Assembly: GCF_014530035.1 (NCBI RefSeq)
Contig: NZ_JACVMX010000010.1
Span: 1-64,000, forward strand
Direction of reading: 5' to 3'
Source: Leucobacter sp. cx-328
GTDB taxonomy: Bacteria > Actinomycetota > Actinomycetes > Actinomycetales > Microbacteriaceae
DNA: 64,000 nucleotides
In this document: positions 52,958 through 62,423 of the stretch, in pieces
How the letters are laid out: every line of letters begins with the position of its first letter
Position numbering within the stretch: position 1 is the first letter of the stretch
Position numbers and translations under genes: made by a program
The notes under the pieces: generated by a model
What the model was told of the DNA's origin: nothing
The model's database searches: none
Seen by the model: only the letters and a program-made list of their open reading frames with translations

Positions 52958-53407
52958 TTAGGGCTTTGGTTGCGCCGCATCGATCACTCGCCAGAGCGTC
53001 TCGCGCAGGTGGGTAAGCTCGGCGATCTGCATATCGAGTTGCTTCGTGACGGCTACTGGCACGGGCGGGGCGAGTTCCCGAAGCTCCCAGCCCTTGTCGG
53101 TGAGCTCAACTTCGAGGCGTCGTTCGTCTGCTGCGCTGCGTCGACGTGTAAGAAGCCCCGCTGATTCGAGTCGTTTGAGGATGGGGGACATCGTGGGTGC
53201 ATCCTGTAGCAGCAGCTCACACAGCTCGTTTACCGAGCAGGGGCTGTGTTCCCAAAGCGCAAGCATTGCGAGGTACTGCGGGTGGGTGAGTCCGAGTGGC
53301 TCGAGGAGTGGGCGGTAGATCCCGATGAGTGCGCGGTTCGCAACTGACATCGCGAAACACACCTGATTATCGAGCTTCAAAGCTTCGTTGTCGTCAAGCG
53401 AACTCAT
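52958..53407 (-). CDS. ohrR: MarR-family organic hydroperoxide sensor OhrR
   Basis: 149 residues. The OhrR hallmark LKLDNQVCFAMSVANRAL carries the redox-sensing cysteine (Cys17); the winged helix with DNA-contact region (VNELCELLLQDAPTMSPILKRLE, RRSAADERRLEVELT) follows. Oxidation of the Cys by organic peroxides releases DNA. GAGAGGTAG lies just before ATG. No ohr peroxidase gene is adjacent in this window, which is unusual. A 30-bp palindrome upstream is the likely operator. Confidence 0.9.
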   Translation of the reverse strand: MSSLDDNEALKLDNQVCFAMSVANRALIGIYRPLLEPLGLTHPQYLAMLALWEHSPCSVNELCELLLQDAPTMSPILKRLESAGLLTRRRSAADERRLEVELTDKGWELRELAPPVPVAVTKQLDMQIAELTHLRETLWRVIDAAQPKP

Positions 53408-53460
53408 GGCTCTACCTCTCGGGCTCGGTTGCGTTTGTCTTGAGATAAAACTACCATCGA

Positions 53461-53490
53461 CATGAATGCTTAACGCGTTAACTATTCATG
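53461..53490. promoter_or_regulatory. 30-bp near-perfect palindrome, probable OhrR operator
   Basis: CATGAAT-GC-TTAACGCGTTAA-CT-ATTCATG: 13 of 15 base pairs match across the centre, with a perfect 12-bp core (53470-53481). It lies between divergent ohrR and the cytochrome oxidase subunit gene. The GCGTTA of the core recurs at 53490-53495. Confidence 0.7.
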
Positions 53491-53578
53491 CGTTAGGTGT
53501 TATTCGCAACGACGTGCATCAACCGGAAATTGGCGCACGAAAAAACGGCAGAGAAAACCCGGCAGGAAAGGCCCCAAC

Positions 53579-53992
53579 GTGCGCACACACATCGTCATCT
53601 ATTGGATTCTTGGCATCTTCCAGTTTTTCCTTGCGGCGCTGTACACCACTTGGAATCTCATCGATGTTGGACGCATTGAATGGTTTGGCACGATTGCATT
53701 CATCTTTGGTGGCGGCTTCATGGTTTGGCTTGCGTTCTACCTGGAGCTGCTTGTGAAGAAGCAGGGTCCGCTCATTGAAGACAATGATGATGCCGACATT
53801 GATGACGGCGACCCAGAGATTGGCCACTTTCACCCATATAGTTGGTGGCCCATCACCCTCGCCCTTGCGATCAGCATGATCGTGTTGGGTGTGGCCATTG
53901 GGTTCTGGTTCGCTTATGTGAGCGTCCCGCTCCTCATTATCTCCGTGACGGGTTGGGTATTTGAGGGCTACCGGGGCGCTTCTGCTCGTTAG
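53579..53992 (+). CDS. Actinobacterial cytochrome c oxidase subunit IV-like (CtaF)
   Basis: 137 residues with four membrane helices in two pairs (about 5-27, 37-58, 93-112, 116-132). Between them is the acidic loop EDNDDADIDDGDPEIGHFHPYSWWP, whose D-P-E-x-G-x-F-x-P-x-S-W-W-P pattern is typical of actinobacterial subunit IV. In its usual setting it belongs to the aa3 oxidase of the respiratory supercomplex. Here it stands alone beside ohrR, so it is probably an extra copy. It starts with GTG behind GAAAGG. Confidence 0.82.
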   Translation: MRTHIVIYWILGIFQFFLAALYTTWNLIDVGRIEWFGTIAFIFGGGFMVWLAFYLELLVKKQGPLIEDNDDADIDDGDPEIGHFHPYSWWPITLALAISMIVLGVAIGFWFAYVSVPLLIISVTGWVFEGYRGASAR

Positions 53993-54011
53993 CGAGGCTG
54001 GGGCTACGGCG

Positions 54012-54395
54012 CTACCCGGTGACTGAGCTGGCTTCCCCGTCGAACCGTGAGCGCGCGACCAAGACCTCGGGCATGTGTGTTCGCACCCACCCGTCCAGTG
54101 CAAGCAGCACGGGGCGCAACTCGCGCCCGCTCGCGCTGAGTTCGTAGGTCACGCGCGGTGGAACCTCTGCATACGCGCGCCGCACGATCAGCCCGTCGCG
54201 CTCGAGCGCCTTCAGCGTCTTGGACAGCATGCGCGGCGAGATGCCGCCGACTGTCTCTGCGAGCTCGCTGTAGCGCGCGGGCCTCTCAGCGAGGGCGCCG
54301 ATAATGAGAACTGTCCAGCGATCACCAATCTGATCCAGCACTTGCCGACTCTGGCAGTTGGGATTGTAGGGATCGAACGGAAGTTCCTCGCTCAT
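54012..54395 (-). CDS. HxlR-family transcriptional regulator
   Basis: 127 residues. The family pattern is clear: NCQSRQVLDQIGDRWTVLII with an N-terminal Cys, the recognition region GGISPRMLSKTLKALERDGLI and the wing (RVTYELSASGREL). Such regulators often sense electrophiles through the cysteine. ATG 54395 has AGAGGG upstream. The downstream end of the NAD(P)-binding protein gene lies 23 nt before it on the same strand, so the two are probably one transcript. Confidence 0.9.
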   Translation of the reverse strand: MSEELPFDPYNPNCQSRQVLDQIGDRWTVLIIGALAERPARYSELAETVGGISPRMLSKTLKALERDGLIVRRAYAEVPPRVTYELSASGRELRPVLLALDGWVRTHMPEVLVARSRFDGEASSVTG

Positions 54396-54417
54396 GGCGC
54401 CCTCTCTGGAGTGGTGG

Positions 54418-55050
54418 TTAGTATGCGACGCTGATACGCGAACGGTTGTGTGCGTTCTGCTCAAGTTCGTCTACGTAAGCAATAGCGTAGTCGGCGCCTG
54501 AGATTGCCGATTCGCCCGAAGCGTCTGACATGAGCACGTCGCCGCCAACGCGGAACGAGCCGGTGCGCTCGCCGGCGTTCCAGGCGCCGAAACTTGCTGC
54601 GGGGCTGACGTAGAACCAGTCGAGGGTGCCGTCAGTCGCGCGCAGCGCCTCGAGGATCTCGCCATGCGAGCGGGCCTCGGACAAGAACGCTTCGGGGAAG
54701 TTCGGGTCTTCGAAGACGCGAGGGCCGCCCTCGGTGACCTGCAGTGAGCCGGCGCCACCGACGAAGCTCAGGCGTGCGCCTGCTGCGATTGCTACATCGC
54801 TGAGGAGCGGGAGGGCGGTAATGAGCAGCGGATCGCTCGCCGCGCGAAGTGCTACCACGATGTGGTCTGCGCCCTTGGTGGCCTCGCGAACGAGTGCCTC
54901 GTCAAAGATCGAGCCAGCGTGCGCCTCGACCCCCTCGACCGGTGCTGCGTTGCGTGAGATGCCGGTGACCTTGTGGCCGCGCGAGATGAGTTCGGTAGTG
55001 ATCGCTCCGCCTGCGTAACCAGTGAAACCGAAAACGACGACCTGTGCCAT
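54418..55050 (-). CDS. NAD(P)-binding oxidoreductase-like protein (atypical SDR)
   Basis: 210 residues. It starts with a Rossmann dinucleotide motif VVVFGFTGYAGGAI, a pattern of atypical short-chain dehydrogenases (GxxGxxG-like) that often lack the catalytic Tyr-Lys pair. FVGGAGSLQV and DWFYVSPAASF are characteristic of the NmrA/YwnB-like group. It has an AAGGAG ribosome-binding site. It is first in an operon with the HxlR regulator, a common pairing for electrophile or quinone response. The AT-rich ACTA/TAGT-rich stretch at 55074-55114 may contain the HxlR operator. Confidence 0.85.
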   Translation of the reverse strand: MAQVVVFGFTGYAGGAITTELISRGHKVTGISRNAAPVEGVEAHAGSIFDEALVREATKGADHIVVALRAASDPLLITALPLLSDVAIAAGARLSFVGGAGSLQVTEGGPRVFEDPNFPEAFLSEARSHGEILEALRATDGTLDWFYVSPAASFGAWNAGERTGSFRVGGDVLMSDASGESAISGADYAIAYVDELEQNAHNRSRISVAY

Positions 55051-55170
55051 GAGATGCTCCTTGGGTTGAAAAGACTAATAAGTAACTAAAGAATAGTCGC
55101 TACCTAAAAGATAGTAAAGGGGTTATCTGTGAGCGAGCCGAGCGCCCAACGGCACGGTCAAGGCATAAGA

Positions 55171-55209
55171 ATGGGGGCGCGGATCAGTCTCACCGATCCG
55201 CGCCCCCAT
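55171..55209 (-). terminator. Terminator after the SRPBCC gene
   Basis: ATGGGGGCGCGGATC (55171-55185) pairs perfectly with GATCCGCGCCCCCAT (55195-55209) around a nine-base loop. It ends the minus-strand SRPBCC gene before the NAD(P)-binding protein operon promoter. Confidence 0.8.
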
Positions 55210-55221
55210 TGCTGTCAGCCG

Positions 55222-55689
55222 CTACGCTGCCTCAATCACCCGTTTGATGGCAGCCAGGGTCTCGGGGATGCCAGTGCGCGCAGCAGCCTTGCGGCTCGCG
55301 ATTTGCTCTTCGACATCGTCTGGGAAGCGGTTGACCACGTACTCCTGGCCAGCGGGCAACCATTCCCAGGTTTCGGTGAGCTCGGTGCCGCCATCAACTG
55401 CGCGCATGCTGTACCCCCAGTTGGTGCGGCCCGGGCCGACGTTCCATGCGAATGCGACGCCAGGCTCAGCGGTAATGACGGTGCTCTGGGTTTCCCACAC
55501 TCGATTGCCATCGTCGTTGCGACCGGTGAATACCGCGCCAACCGCGGGAGCATCGCCCTGCTCCCACCAACATTCCTTGCAGACGGGAGACCATTCGCCC
55601 GTGCGAGTGATGTCGGAGACTGCGGCGTACACCTCCTCGGGGGTCGCGGCGACAAAGATCGAATCTGAGAAGGTGAGCGTCGTGTACAT
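55222..55689 (-). CDS. SRPBCC (START-like) family protein
   Basis: 155 residues of the polyketide cyclase/dehydrase-like helix-grip fold: IFVAATPEEVYAAVSDITRTGEWSPVCKEC at the start and a long C-terminal helix (DDVEEQIASRKAAARTGIPETLAAIKRVIE). These bind small hydrophobic ligands; the ligand is unknown. CATAAT lies exactly 6 nt before ATG 55689, so the message is leaderless; an in-frame start 66 nt earlier is not supported. Confidence 0.85.
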   Translation of the reverse strand: MYTTLTFSDSIFVAATPEEVYAAVSDITRTGEWSPVCKECWWEQGDAPAVGAVFTGRNDDGNRVWETQSTVITAEPGVAFAWNVGPGRTNWGYSMRAVDGGTELTETWEWLPAGQEYVVNRFPDDVEEQIASRKAAARTGIPETLAAIKRVIEAA

Positions 55690-56087
55690 GGAGTCATTAT
55701 GCACCCGGGCAAACGAATTGGGAACACTCACGAATCGCGTGGGAAAAATACTCAACTCAGGTAGGAAAGCGCTTACTGCAGCACCCAGGTGCGTCGTATG
55801 ATCTCAGTCTGCTGCTTCACTGAGTGAAGCGTTCGGGAGTACATCGGTGGACACCGTGAACACCAGGGCTTCGTAACTGGCCAGCCAAGACCGATGAGCT
55901 TCGCAGGTGTGCAGCGCAGGTGAAGCTGCATCGCACCCGTGATGAAAAGTAGTGACCAGTTCTCGTTTCTGGCCTATTGTCGAGGAAATGGGCGCCTCGT
56001 GAGAATGGCGCGGATCGGGGTTGTGTCCCATCTCACGTGGCTCCGAACACTCACGAACCAGTCCTGGTTCCGAGGAAAGGTAGACGC
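55690..56087. other. Regulatory region before the LuxR-type gene
   Basis: No gene is seen. Two palindromes stand out: GCTTCAC-TGA-GTGAAGC (55814-55830, perfect) and GAACCAG-TC-CTGGTTC (56055-56070, perfect), the second immediately before the AGGAAAGG ribosome-binding site of the LuxR-type gene, where it could act as an operator or as an RNA hairpin. Confidence 0.5.
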
Positions 56088-58629
56088 ATGAGTGCGAGAC
56101 TTCGAGTGCTGTCGAGAGTGCTGACCGCACTGACGAACGGGCGGGACATTGAACTCGTTGGAGACGTTGGCAGCGGCAGAACAGAGATTCTGAACACGCT
56201 GAAAACAGTGCTCACAGAGCGGCGGTGGACGACGTACCTCGTCACGGGAAACGCTGCCCAGCGTTCGACCCCGTTTGGCGCTCTGACACTCGCCAACTTG
56301 CTCGGCGACATGCGCCCTGCGATGCCAGCAGCGCAGCTTGCCGAGGCAGTGACCCAGCTGGGAGAACGCCTCACCAGCTCATTGGCGGCAATTTTGGTTG
56401 ACGACATCGATGACCTCGACAAAGCGTCATGGGCGGCGATTCTCGGACATATCGCTGAGCATCCGGAAACGCGAGTGGTTGTCGCACGCAGCTGCCGAGC
56501 CGCCCCCGTTGCCGGCGAGCACTGTCTGCAGGGGGCTCACTGTCGAGATTCCGCCCCTCACTTTCCGAGAGCTGCAGTCGCTCGCTGAGGCACGGCTCGG
56601 TGCGCCGCTTGATGAGGCAGTGCTGCGCAAAGTGTTTGCAGATACCGGGGGAGTTGCCGGTCTCGCGCGAGACTACATTGATGCCGCGGTCATCAACGGC
56701 CGGCTGCATCGTGATGGACGCGAATGGGTGGCCCACGCCAACCTCTGGTCAGGTGAGCTTGTCGGGCGCATCGAACTGATGCTTGCGCCGCTCACAGAAT
56801 CCGCGTTGGAAGCGCTTGAGCTCCTCACCATCATCGGGGTTGCAAACGTTGGCGACGTGTTGAGTCTGGTCGACTGGGACACGCTCGAACACCTCGAACG
56901 TCACCGCCTGGTGCGGATCCGCGCCGTCAACGGCGCCCTGCGCATCGCGACCCATCCGCCGCTGCTGACTGACTACTTCCAAAGCCGATCGCTGGTTGCA
57001 CGCCGGGCTCGCCTTGGCGAGCTTGCCGCGGCTGTGCAAGGGCAGCAAACGGACGTCTTTGAAGACGACAGTTTTGCGCTCGACGACTCGTCAGCGCAGG
57101 AGAATGCGCTCATTCTGCGCTTGTTCCAAGATCAAGCGCAGGGCCGAATGCGGGCCGCACTTGCTCAGTGGAACACCGACCCTGGTGTGCACACCGCCAT
57201 TGCCGCTGCGAGGGCGATGATGGAAGTAGAAGAGGCGCTGCCAGGAATTGAGCGCATCCTTGAGTCTGATCTGGCGAAGAGCGATGACCGCGGCGAAATG
57301 CTGCAGCTCCGCTTGCTGCAGGCGGAGTGGTACGGCTGTACCCACTTGGACGTTGCGCGTGCCGTAGCTTTGCTGCGTCAAGACGGGCACAACGGTGTTG
57401 TTGGGACGCGTGTTGCTGACGCGTATTCAATCCTGCTCGAATCTACGCTCGACCACGTTCCTGCCGACTACGATGCGCGGCTGGCGCTCACCTCCGAGAT
57501 GCCGCCAATGGCGCAGTTTCGTATGTTGCAGGTCAACATCTCGGCGCAGATTCTCTCGGGAGACTTTGCTGGCGCAGCACGCAACTTGGAAAAGCTTGAG
57601 TCCATTGGCATCGTGGGAGATGAATTTTCAATCGGGTATCTGCGCGCACTCGTGCAGATCGGTACGGGCGATCTCACGGAAGCTGTCACCTCCTCACGGC
57701 TGGCGTATTCGCGGGCACTGACCGCGCTTGACTCCCACGGACTCATTCAGCATGCGGCCGTTCTCGTCTACGCCCTCGAAGCACAGAGTCGCTATGCCGA
57801 AGCGGAAGACGTGCTTGCGACAGTGATTCCGATTGCCCATCCCCGTGGCATGTCGGCGATGATTTCATACCTCATCTTGCATGGCTGTGCGGCGCTCATC
57901 GCGGCACGTGCCGGTCGTCTTGAACAAGCACAGACGCACCTGAACGCATTGCGAGATTTGGAACAGAGCGGTGTATCCATCTTGCGGCAGCTGCCGATCG
58001 AGGCAGAAGCGCAACTGCTAATTGTGGGCAACCAACGGATGCAGGCGGCGGAATTGCTGTGGGACCGTGGCACGGAATTGGAAGCCAAAGGCTACCTCTT
58101 CCCGGGGCTCATGTTGCGGATCGGGGCGCTCGAGGTTGGCCAAGATCCCACGCGGCTTGCCCTGCTTGCACCGGATGTAGCAGCCATGGGCAGTGAGTTT
58201 GTGAGTTCGTATTTTGAAGTGGTGTCGTACTTCCACAACCCTGAAGGTTTCGATCCGCGTGCGGTGATTCGGCGCGCGGCTGACGCTGGGCGGATCGGCC
58301 TCGCACTCACCACCCTGGACTTTGCAGCCGCGCTCGTCGAAGCAGAGACCCGGGAGGAGCTACAGGTGATTCGTGAGGAGCTGCTGACACGGGAGCCGCG
58401 CGCTCATTATGAGACGCGACGGTTCCAGTCATCGGCCGCACGCCTCACCGAACGGGAATCGGAGATTGCCCACCTCGCTTCCGGAGGGCTCTCAAACGCA
58501 CAAATCGCGACCCAGCTCACGCTCAGTGTGCGGACAGTTGAGAATCACATGCACCGCGTCATTCGGAAACTCGGAGTGAGCGGGCGACAGGGTGTGCGTG
58601 ACTATTTGTTTAGCGAGCACGGGTTGTGA
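56088..58629 (+). pseudogene. LuxR-family regulator with N-terminal ATPase, broken by a 1-nt frameshift
   Basis: The N-terminal 134 codons (ATG 56088, AGGAAAGG ribosome-binding site) encode an AAA/NACHT-like ATPase start with Walker A GDVGSGRTE and Walker B AAILVDDIDD. The remaining 712 codons, in the next frame from 56491, carry the rest of the ATPase (PPLTFRELQSLAEARLG), a helical repeat middle and a C-terminal LuxR DNA-binding domain (LTERESEIAHLASGGLSNAQIA...VENHMHRVIRKLGV). Skipping the A at 56490 restores an 846-residue LAL-type regulator of normal length. It is either a real mutation, a sequencing error, or a frameshift site. Downstream codons stay intact, suggesting a recent event or an error. 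Confidence 0.82.
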
Positions 58630-58667
58630 GCGGCCCCATGCGACAGCCATCGAATTACCTTTGAACT

Positions 58668-59381
58668 ATGTCGAGTATCTTTACTGCCGCCGTGCTGCTG
58701 AACGTCTATGCTGCGCTACTGGTGCTGCTTCGTGCGCCGCTTTTCCGAACGCAGCTGTATCGACCAATGTTGTGGAACATTTGGCTGTCTGTGTTGCCGG
58801 TCATCGTGCTCGCAGTCGGCGGCCTTACCGGGCTTGTGTTGCTCCTGGCTTCCCGGCCGGCCGCAATCGTGGTGCTGGTGATAACGGCACTCGTTTGGCT
58901 CCTGTTGTTGCCCAACGCGAGCTATCTCATCACCGAGCTCAACTTCTCGCACCGACGCGATGACGATCGCACCGCGCTCTGGTACGACATCATTTTGGTG
59001 ATCAGCCTCGCGATGTCAGGGGTTGCGAACGCGGTGGTCAACGTCTTCATCGCCCACATTGTGTTTGCCATCACAATGTTTGGCGACGCCGCGAAGTCAT
59101 TGACTCGGGGGTCTTCACTGGCGTTCGTGGTCGTGATTATGGTGCTTATCTCGTTCGGCATGTATCTCGGGCGGTACCCCCGATTCAATAGTTGGGACCT
59201 CAAGCACCCCATCGGTTTTGCGCGCAAGCTCATCGGGCACTTCTCCGAGCGCAGCAACGTGATTACTGCGCTCGGGTTCACGCTCACGTACGCCACCTTC
59301 CTCGCACTGATCTATTACTTGATCGTCGGGCCAGCGGTTGAAGGACTCATGATGGTTGAGATGGTCCGCAACGGCGGGTAG
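58668..59381 (+). CDS. DUF1361 membrane protein
   Basis: 237 residues with six to seven predicted membrane helices. The DUF1361 hallmarks LLPNASYLITEL and FGMYLGRYPRFNSWDLKHP are both present. The function is unknown. TACCTT lies 6 nt before ATG 58668 (leaderless). The last 35 nt overlap the end of the convergent MHS transporter gene. Confidence 0.87.
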   Translation: MSSIFTAAVLLNVYAALLVLLRAPLFRTQLYRPMLWNIWLSVLPVIVLAVGGLTGLVLLLASRPAAIVVLVITALVWLLLLPNASYLITELNFSHRRDDDRTALWYDIILVISLAMSGVANAVVNVFIAHIVFAITMFGDAAKSLTRGSSLAFVVVIMVLISFGMYLGRYPRFNSWDLKHPIGFARKLIGHFSERSNVITALGFTLTYATFLALIYYLIVGPAVEGLMMVEMVRNGG

Positions 59382-60711
59382 CCGGCATGACTGAGCGCAA
59401 GTGGTTTTCGTTGTCCAGCCAGTTTGCGCCTGTGTTCTTGAGAAAGAAGATGTACACGAAGAGCGACATCGCAATGACCGTGGTGACGTATCCGATGAAG
59501 AGTGGAATCTGGCCGTTTTCCGAGCTCGCTTGATAGAGCAGCGGTGCTGTACCGCCAAAGGCTGAGTTGGAGAGCGCGTACCCAAACCCCACACCGAGCG
59601 CGCGAATGTGCGTCGGGAACAGTTCGGCCTTCACGACGGCGTTGATCGAGGTATAGCCGGTCAAGATGATGAAGCCAACCACAAGAATGCAGAATGCCGA
59701 GAACGGGTTGGTCTGCTGGGGGAGCGCGGTGAGGAAGTACCAGGTGTACAAGACTCCGCCGATGCCGAAGAAGACGAGCAGCGTCTTACGGCCTACTCTG
59801 TCTGAGATCCATCCTCCGAGAGGTTGCAGCAGCATGAGAATTGTCAGTGCCACCAGATTGATGACCGTGCTTGCGATGACGTCGCCAGCGGCAAAGCTCG
59901 CTTTGACGATGCTGGGGCCCGTAACGGAGTACGTGTAGAAAGCGAGTGTTCCGCCGGCTGTCACCAGGAAACACAGCAGCAACGGGCGCCATTGATGCAC
60001 GAGGAGTTCACGCATTGAGCCGCTCTTTGCTGCCTGTCCCACCCGGGCCGCGTCAATCGTGGCTGTTGTGAGTGACTCGTCCATGGAACGGCGAAGCCAC
60101 AGAACCACAAGAGCTCCAACACCGCCGATACCAAATGCGAGCCGCCATCCCCACGCCGAAATGGCCTCGGGAGTCATGGTGAGCACCATCATCATGAGCG
60201 TGGTTTGCGCCAGAACGTGCCCGCCGACGAGTGTGACGTAGTGGAAAGACGACAAGAATCCGCGATGGCCATCGATCGCAGTCTCAGACATATACGTGGC
60301 GCTTGTGCCGTACTCGCCTCCGGTGGCAAATCCTTGCAGCAGACGAGCCGCCACGAGAATTACCACTGCTCCTGCGCCGATGGTTACTGCGGTTGGTGTG
60401 AGAGCGATGAGCGCTGAGCATGAAGCCATGAGGGCGACCGAGGCGTTGAGGGCGCGGCGCCGGCCATGCCGATCAGCAAACCGGCCGAAGAACCACGAAC
60501 CGACCGGGCGCATGAGGAAGGTCACCGCAAAGATCGCCCAAACATAGAGTCGTGAGTTTGCGTCACCCTCATCGAAGAACTGAGACTCGAAGTAGGTAGA
60601 GAAGACCGAGTACACGTACACGTCGTACCATTCGACCAAATTCCCAGCTGAGCCTTTGAGCGTGTTTGAAATGGAACGCCGAAGCGTTGGTGAGGGCTGT
60701 GTTGTCGACAT
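59347..60711 (-). CDS. MHS-family MFS transporter (organic acid or osmolyte symporter)
   Basis: 454 residues with twelve predicted membrane helices. The metabolite:H+ symporter (MHS) features are GSAGNLVEWYDVYVYSVFS in helix 1 and FGRFADRHGRRRAL (motif A), then RLLQGFATGGEYGTSATYM. Related proteins take up alpha-ketoglutarate, shikimate, citrate or proline/betaine; which one is not clear. ATG 60711 has AAAGGTGG upstream; the longer frame is not supported. About 210 nt upstream hold nothing but a GCGCGGATC word. Confidence 0.9.
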   Translation of the reverse strand: MSTTQPSPTLRRSISNTLKGSAGNLVEWYDVYVYSVFSTYFESQFFDEGDANSRLYVWAIFAVTFLMRPVGSWFFGRFADRHGRRRALNASVALMASCSALIALTPTAVTIGAGAVVILVAARLLQGFATGGEYGTSATYMSETAIDGHRGFLSSFHYVTLVGGHVLAQTTLMMMVLTMTPEAISAWGWRLAFGIGGVGALVVLWLRRSMDESLTTATIDAARVGQAAKSGSMRELLVHQWRPLLLCFLVTAGGTLAFYTYSVTGPSIVKASFAAGDVIASTVINLVALTILMLLQPLGGWISDRVGRKTLLVFFGIGGVLYTWYFLTALPQQTNPFSAFCILVVGFIILTGYTSINAVVKAELFPTHIRALGVGFGYALSNSAFGGTAPLLYQASSENGQIPLFIGYVTTVIAMSLFVYIFFLKNTGANWLDNENHLRSVMPATRRCGPSQPS

Positions 60712-60919
60712 TGACTGGGTCCACCTTTCGCGCTGCGACGCCCCTCGGAGCGGACGGCGCATTCGGAAAAGTATCGACGTGGATGCGCCTCCGAGCAATG
60801 CTTCTTGACGACACCGCTTCCGCATGCTGCGATGTGGCGCGGATCGCTGACAGTCTGCGTCACCGGCCGCCTTCGAGCCCGCCCAAGTTCGTTCAGGTCT
60901 GGCCCAGCCGACAACAGTG

Positions 60920-60953
60920 AAGGCCTGGGAGAGCGGTTGCTCTCCCAGGCCTT
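60920..60953 (-). terminator. Terminator after the RNA methyltransferase gene
   Basis: AAGGCCTGGGAGAG (60920-60933) pairs perfectly with CTCTCCCAGGCCTT (60940-60953) with a six-base loop, 41 nt past the stop of the minus-strand methyltransferase gene. Confidence 0.82.
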
Positions 60954-60993
60954 CTCAGACGTGCGACGACGTTATGCGCGGCGCTTCAAGCGC

Positions 60994-62358
60994 TTACTCG
61001 CCAGCTTCTTCTTCCTGGCGCGTGAACACGGCCATGGTCTCGAAGTGGTGGGTGTGCGGGAAGATGTCGAAGCCGCGCAGCTCGATCAGGTCGTAGCCCT
61101 GATCGGTGAGCGTGCGGGTATCGCGCGCAAGCGCGACGGGATCGCATGCGACATAGATGATGTTGCGGGGTGACAGCTTTACGAGCTGCTCCGAGACGTG
61201 TCCACCTGCGCCCGAGCGGGGCGGGTCGAGCACGACGGTGCCGCGGGTGATCCGCTCACGAACGGTCGGTGCAGCCTCGAGCAGCTCGGCGAGGTACTTG
61301 TCGACCTTTGCCGTGATTGCCATCGCGCCTACGAGCTCAGAGAGGTTCTCTGCTGCGTCGTCGGTTGCTGCGCTTTCAGCCTCAACGGTCGTGACCTTGA
61401 TGTTCGGTCCGACTGCCTCTGCCATTGCGGCTGCGAGCAGGCCCGCGCCACCGTAGAGGTCGAGGTTGGTTGCGGTCGCGTCAACGAGACCGTCTTCTGC
61501 GAGCTCGGCGATCGAGTCGCGAACCGCGTTGAAGAGTACGACAGGTGCGAGGTCGTGGATCTGCCAGAAACCACCCGCGCGTACGGTGAAGCCGCGGTCT
61601 TCGACGAGCTCCTGCATTGCGTCGCTCTCGCCGTTGCGCTTGCCCTCAGCAGTGATGAGCATGCGCGAATCGTCGCCTGCCGGATCAACGAGGTCAATCG
61701 AGTCAACGCCGAGCATCGACTCCTCAAGCGGAGCGAGCTGGTTCAGCGAATCGGTTGCGAGGGGCAACGACTGCACGGGCACGATATTGCGGCTGCGTGC
61801 TGCGTAGGGGCCGACAGCGCCGGTCTCGGGATCAACGTGCAGGCGCACGCGAGTGCGGTAGCCGAGGCCGTTACGCTCGTCGTCGCCGGGCACTGCCTCG
61901 ACGAGTTCGTCGAGCAGCGCCTCGAACTCTGCCTTGGTCTCTGCATCGTCGTCCTCGCCTGCTGCGAGCTCGATGCCGCCGAAGCGCTGCATCGAATCAA
62001 CAAGCACCTCCGCCTTCAGGCGACGCTGGCGAGCGAGTGCGATGTGACCGAACTCTGCGCCGCCTGCGCGCTCCTCGGGGGCGCGCTCGACCGATGCTTC
62101 TGCCCACACGTGGGGGCGGCGGTCGGGCGAGGCCTCGAGTACCTCAAGCACGATTGCGCGTGCGAATGACTTTTTCTTGGCATCGGTGACGCGCGCAAGT
62201 ACGCGCTCGCCGGGAATTGCATCAGCGACGAAGACCACGCGGCCTTCGTGGCGTGCAACGCAGACACCGCCGTGGGCGATGCCGGTGATTTCAAGTTCAA
62301 TCTCATCGCCGACGGAGAGGGCTCCGGCCTGCGGGGAACTAGCTGTACGCTCAGACAT
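60994..62358 (-). CDS. TRAM-domain class I SAM-dependent RNA methyltransferase
   Basis: 454 residues of the RlmD/RlmCD/TrmA (uracil-5-methyltransferase) family, which methylates uridines in rRNA or tRNA. An N-terminal TRAM domain (about 14-75, LSVGDEIELEITGIAHGGVCVAR) precedes the catalytic domain: SAM-binding DLYGGAGLLAAAMAE and the DPPRSGAG motif. The catalytic Cys is in YVACDPVALARD. Iron-sulfur ligands typical of RlmD are not evident in the central region. GACAAT lies 6 nt before ATG 62358 (leaderless), divergent from the acyl-CoA ligase gene. Confidence 0.9.
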   Translation of the reverse strand: MSERTASSPQAGALSVGDEIELEITGIAHGGVCVARHEGRVVFVADAIPGERVLARVTDAKKKSFARAIVLEVLEASPDRRPHVWAEASVERAPEERAGGAEFGHIALARQRRLKAEVLVDSMQRFGGIELAAGEDDDAETKAEFEALLDELVEAVPGDDERNGLGYRTRVRLHVDPETGAVGPYAARSRNIVPVQSLPLATDSLNQLAPLEESMLGVDSIDLVDPAGDDSRMLITAEGKRNGESDAMQELVEDRGFTVRAGGFWQIHDLAPVVLFNAVRDSIAELAEDGLVDATATNLDLYGGAGLLAAAMAEAVGPNIKVTTVEAESAATDDAAENLSELVGAMAITAKVDKYLAELLEAAPTVRERITRGTVVLDPPRSGAGGHVSEQLVKLSPRNIIYVACDPVALARDTRTLTDQGYDLIELRGFDIFPHTHHFETMAVFTRQEEEAGE

Positions 62359-62423
62359 CCTTCTATTGTCCCATGTTCTGAAGAGCGGTGCGGTACAGGA
62401 TTCCTCCCTGGGACTGGGAATAT

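Noticed and set aside
56398-56490. An independent start of the long LuxR frame at 56398
   Set aside because: The TTG start has no ribosome-binding site and the first ~30 codons are an out-of-frame reading of the ATPase segment; the frameshift model explains both halves.
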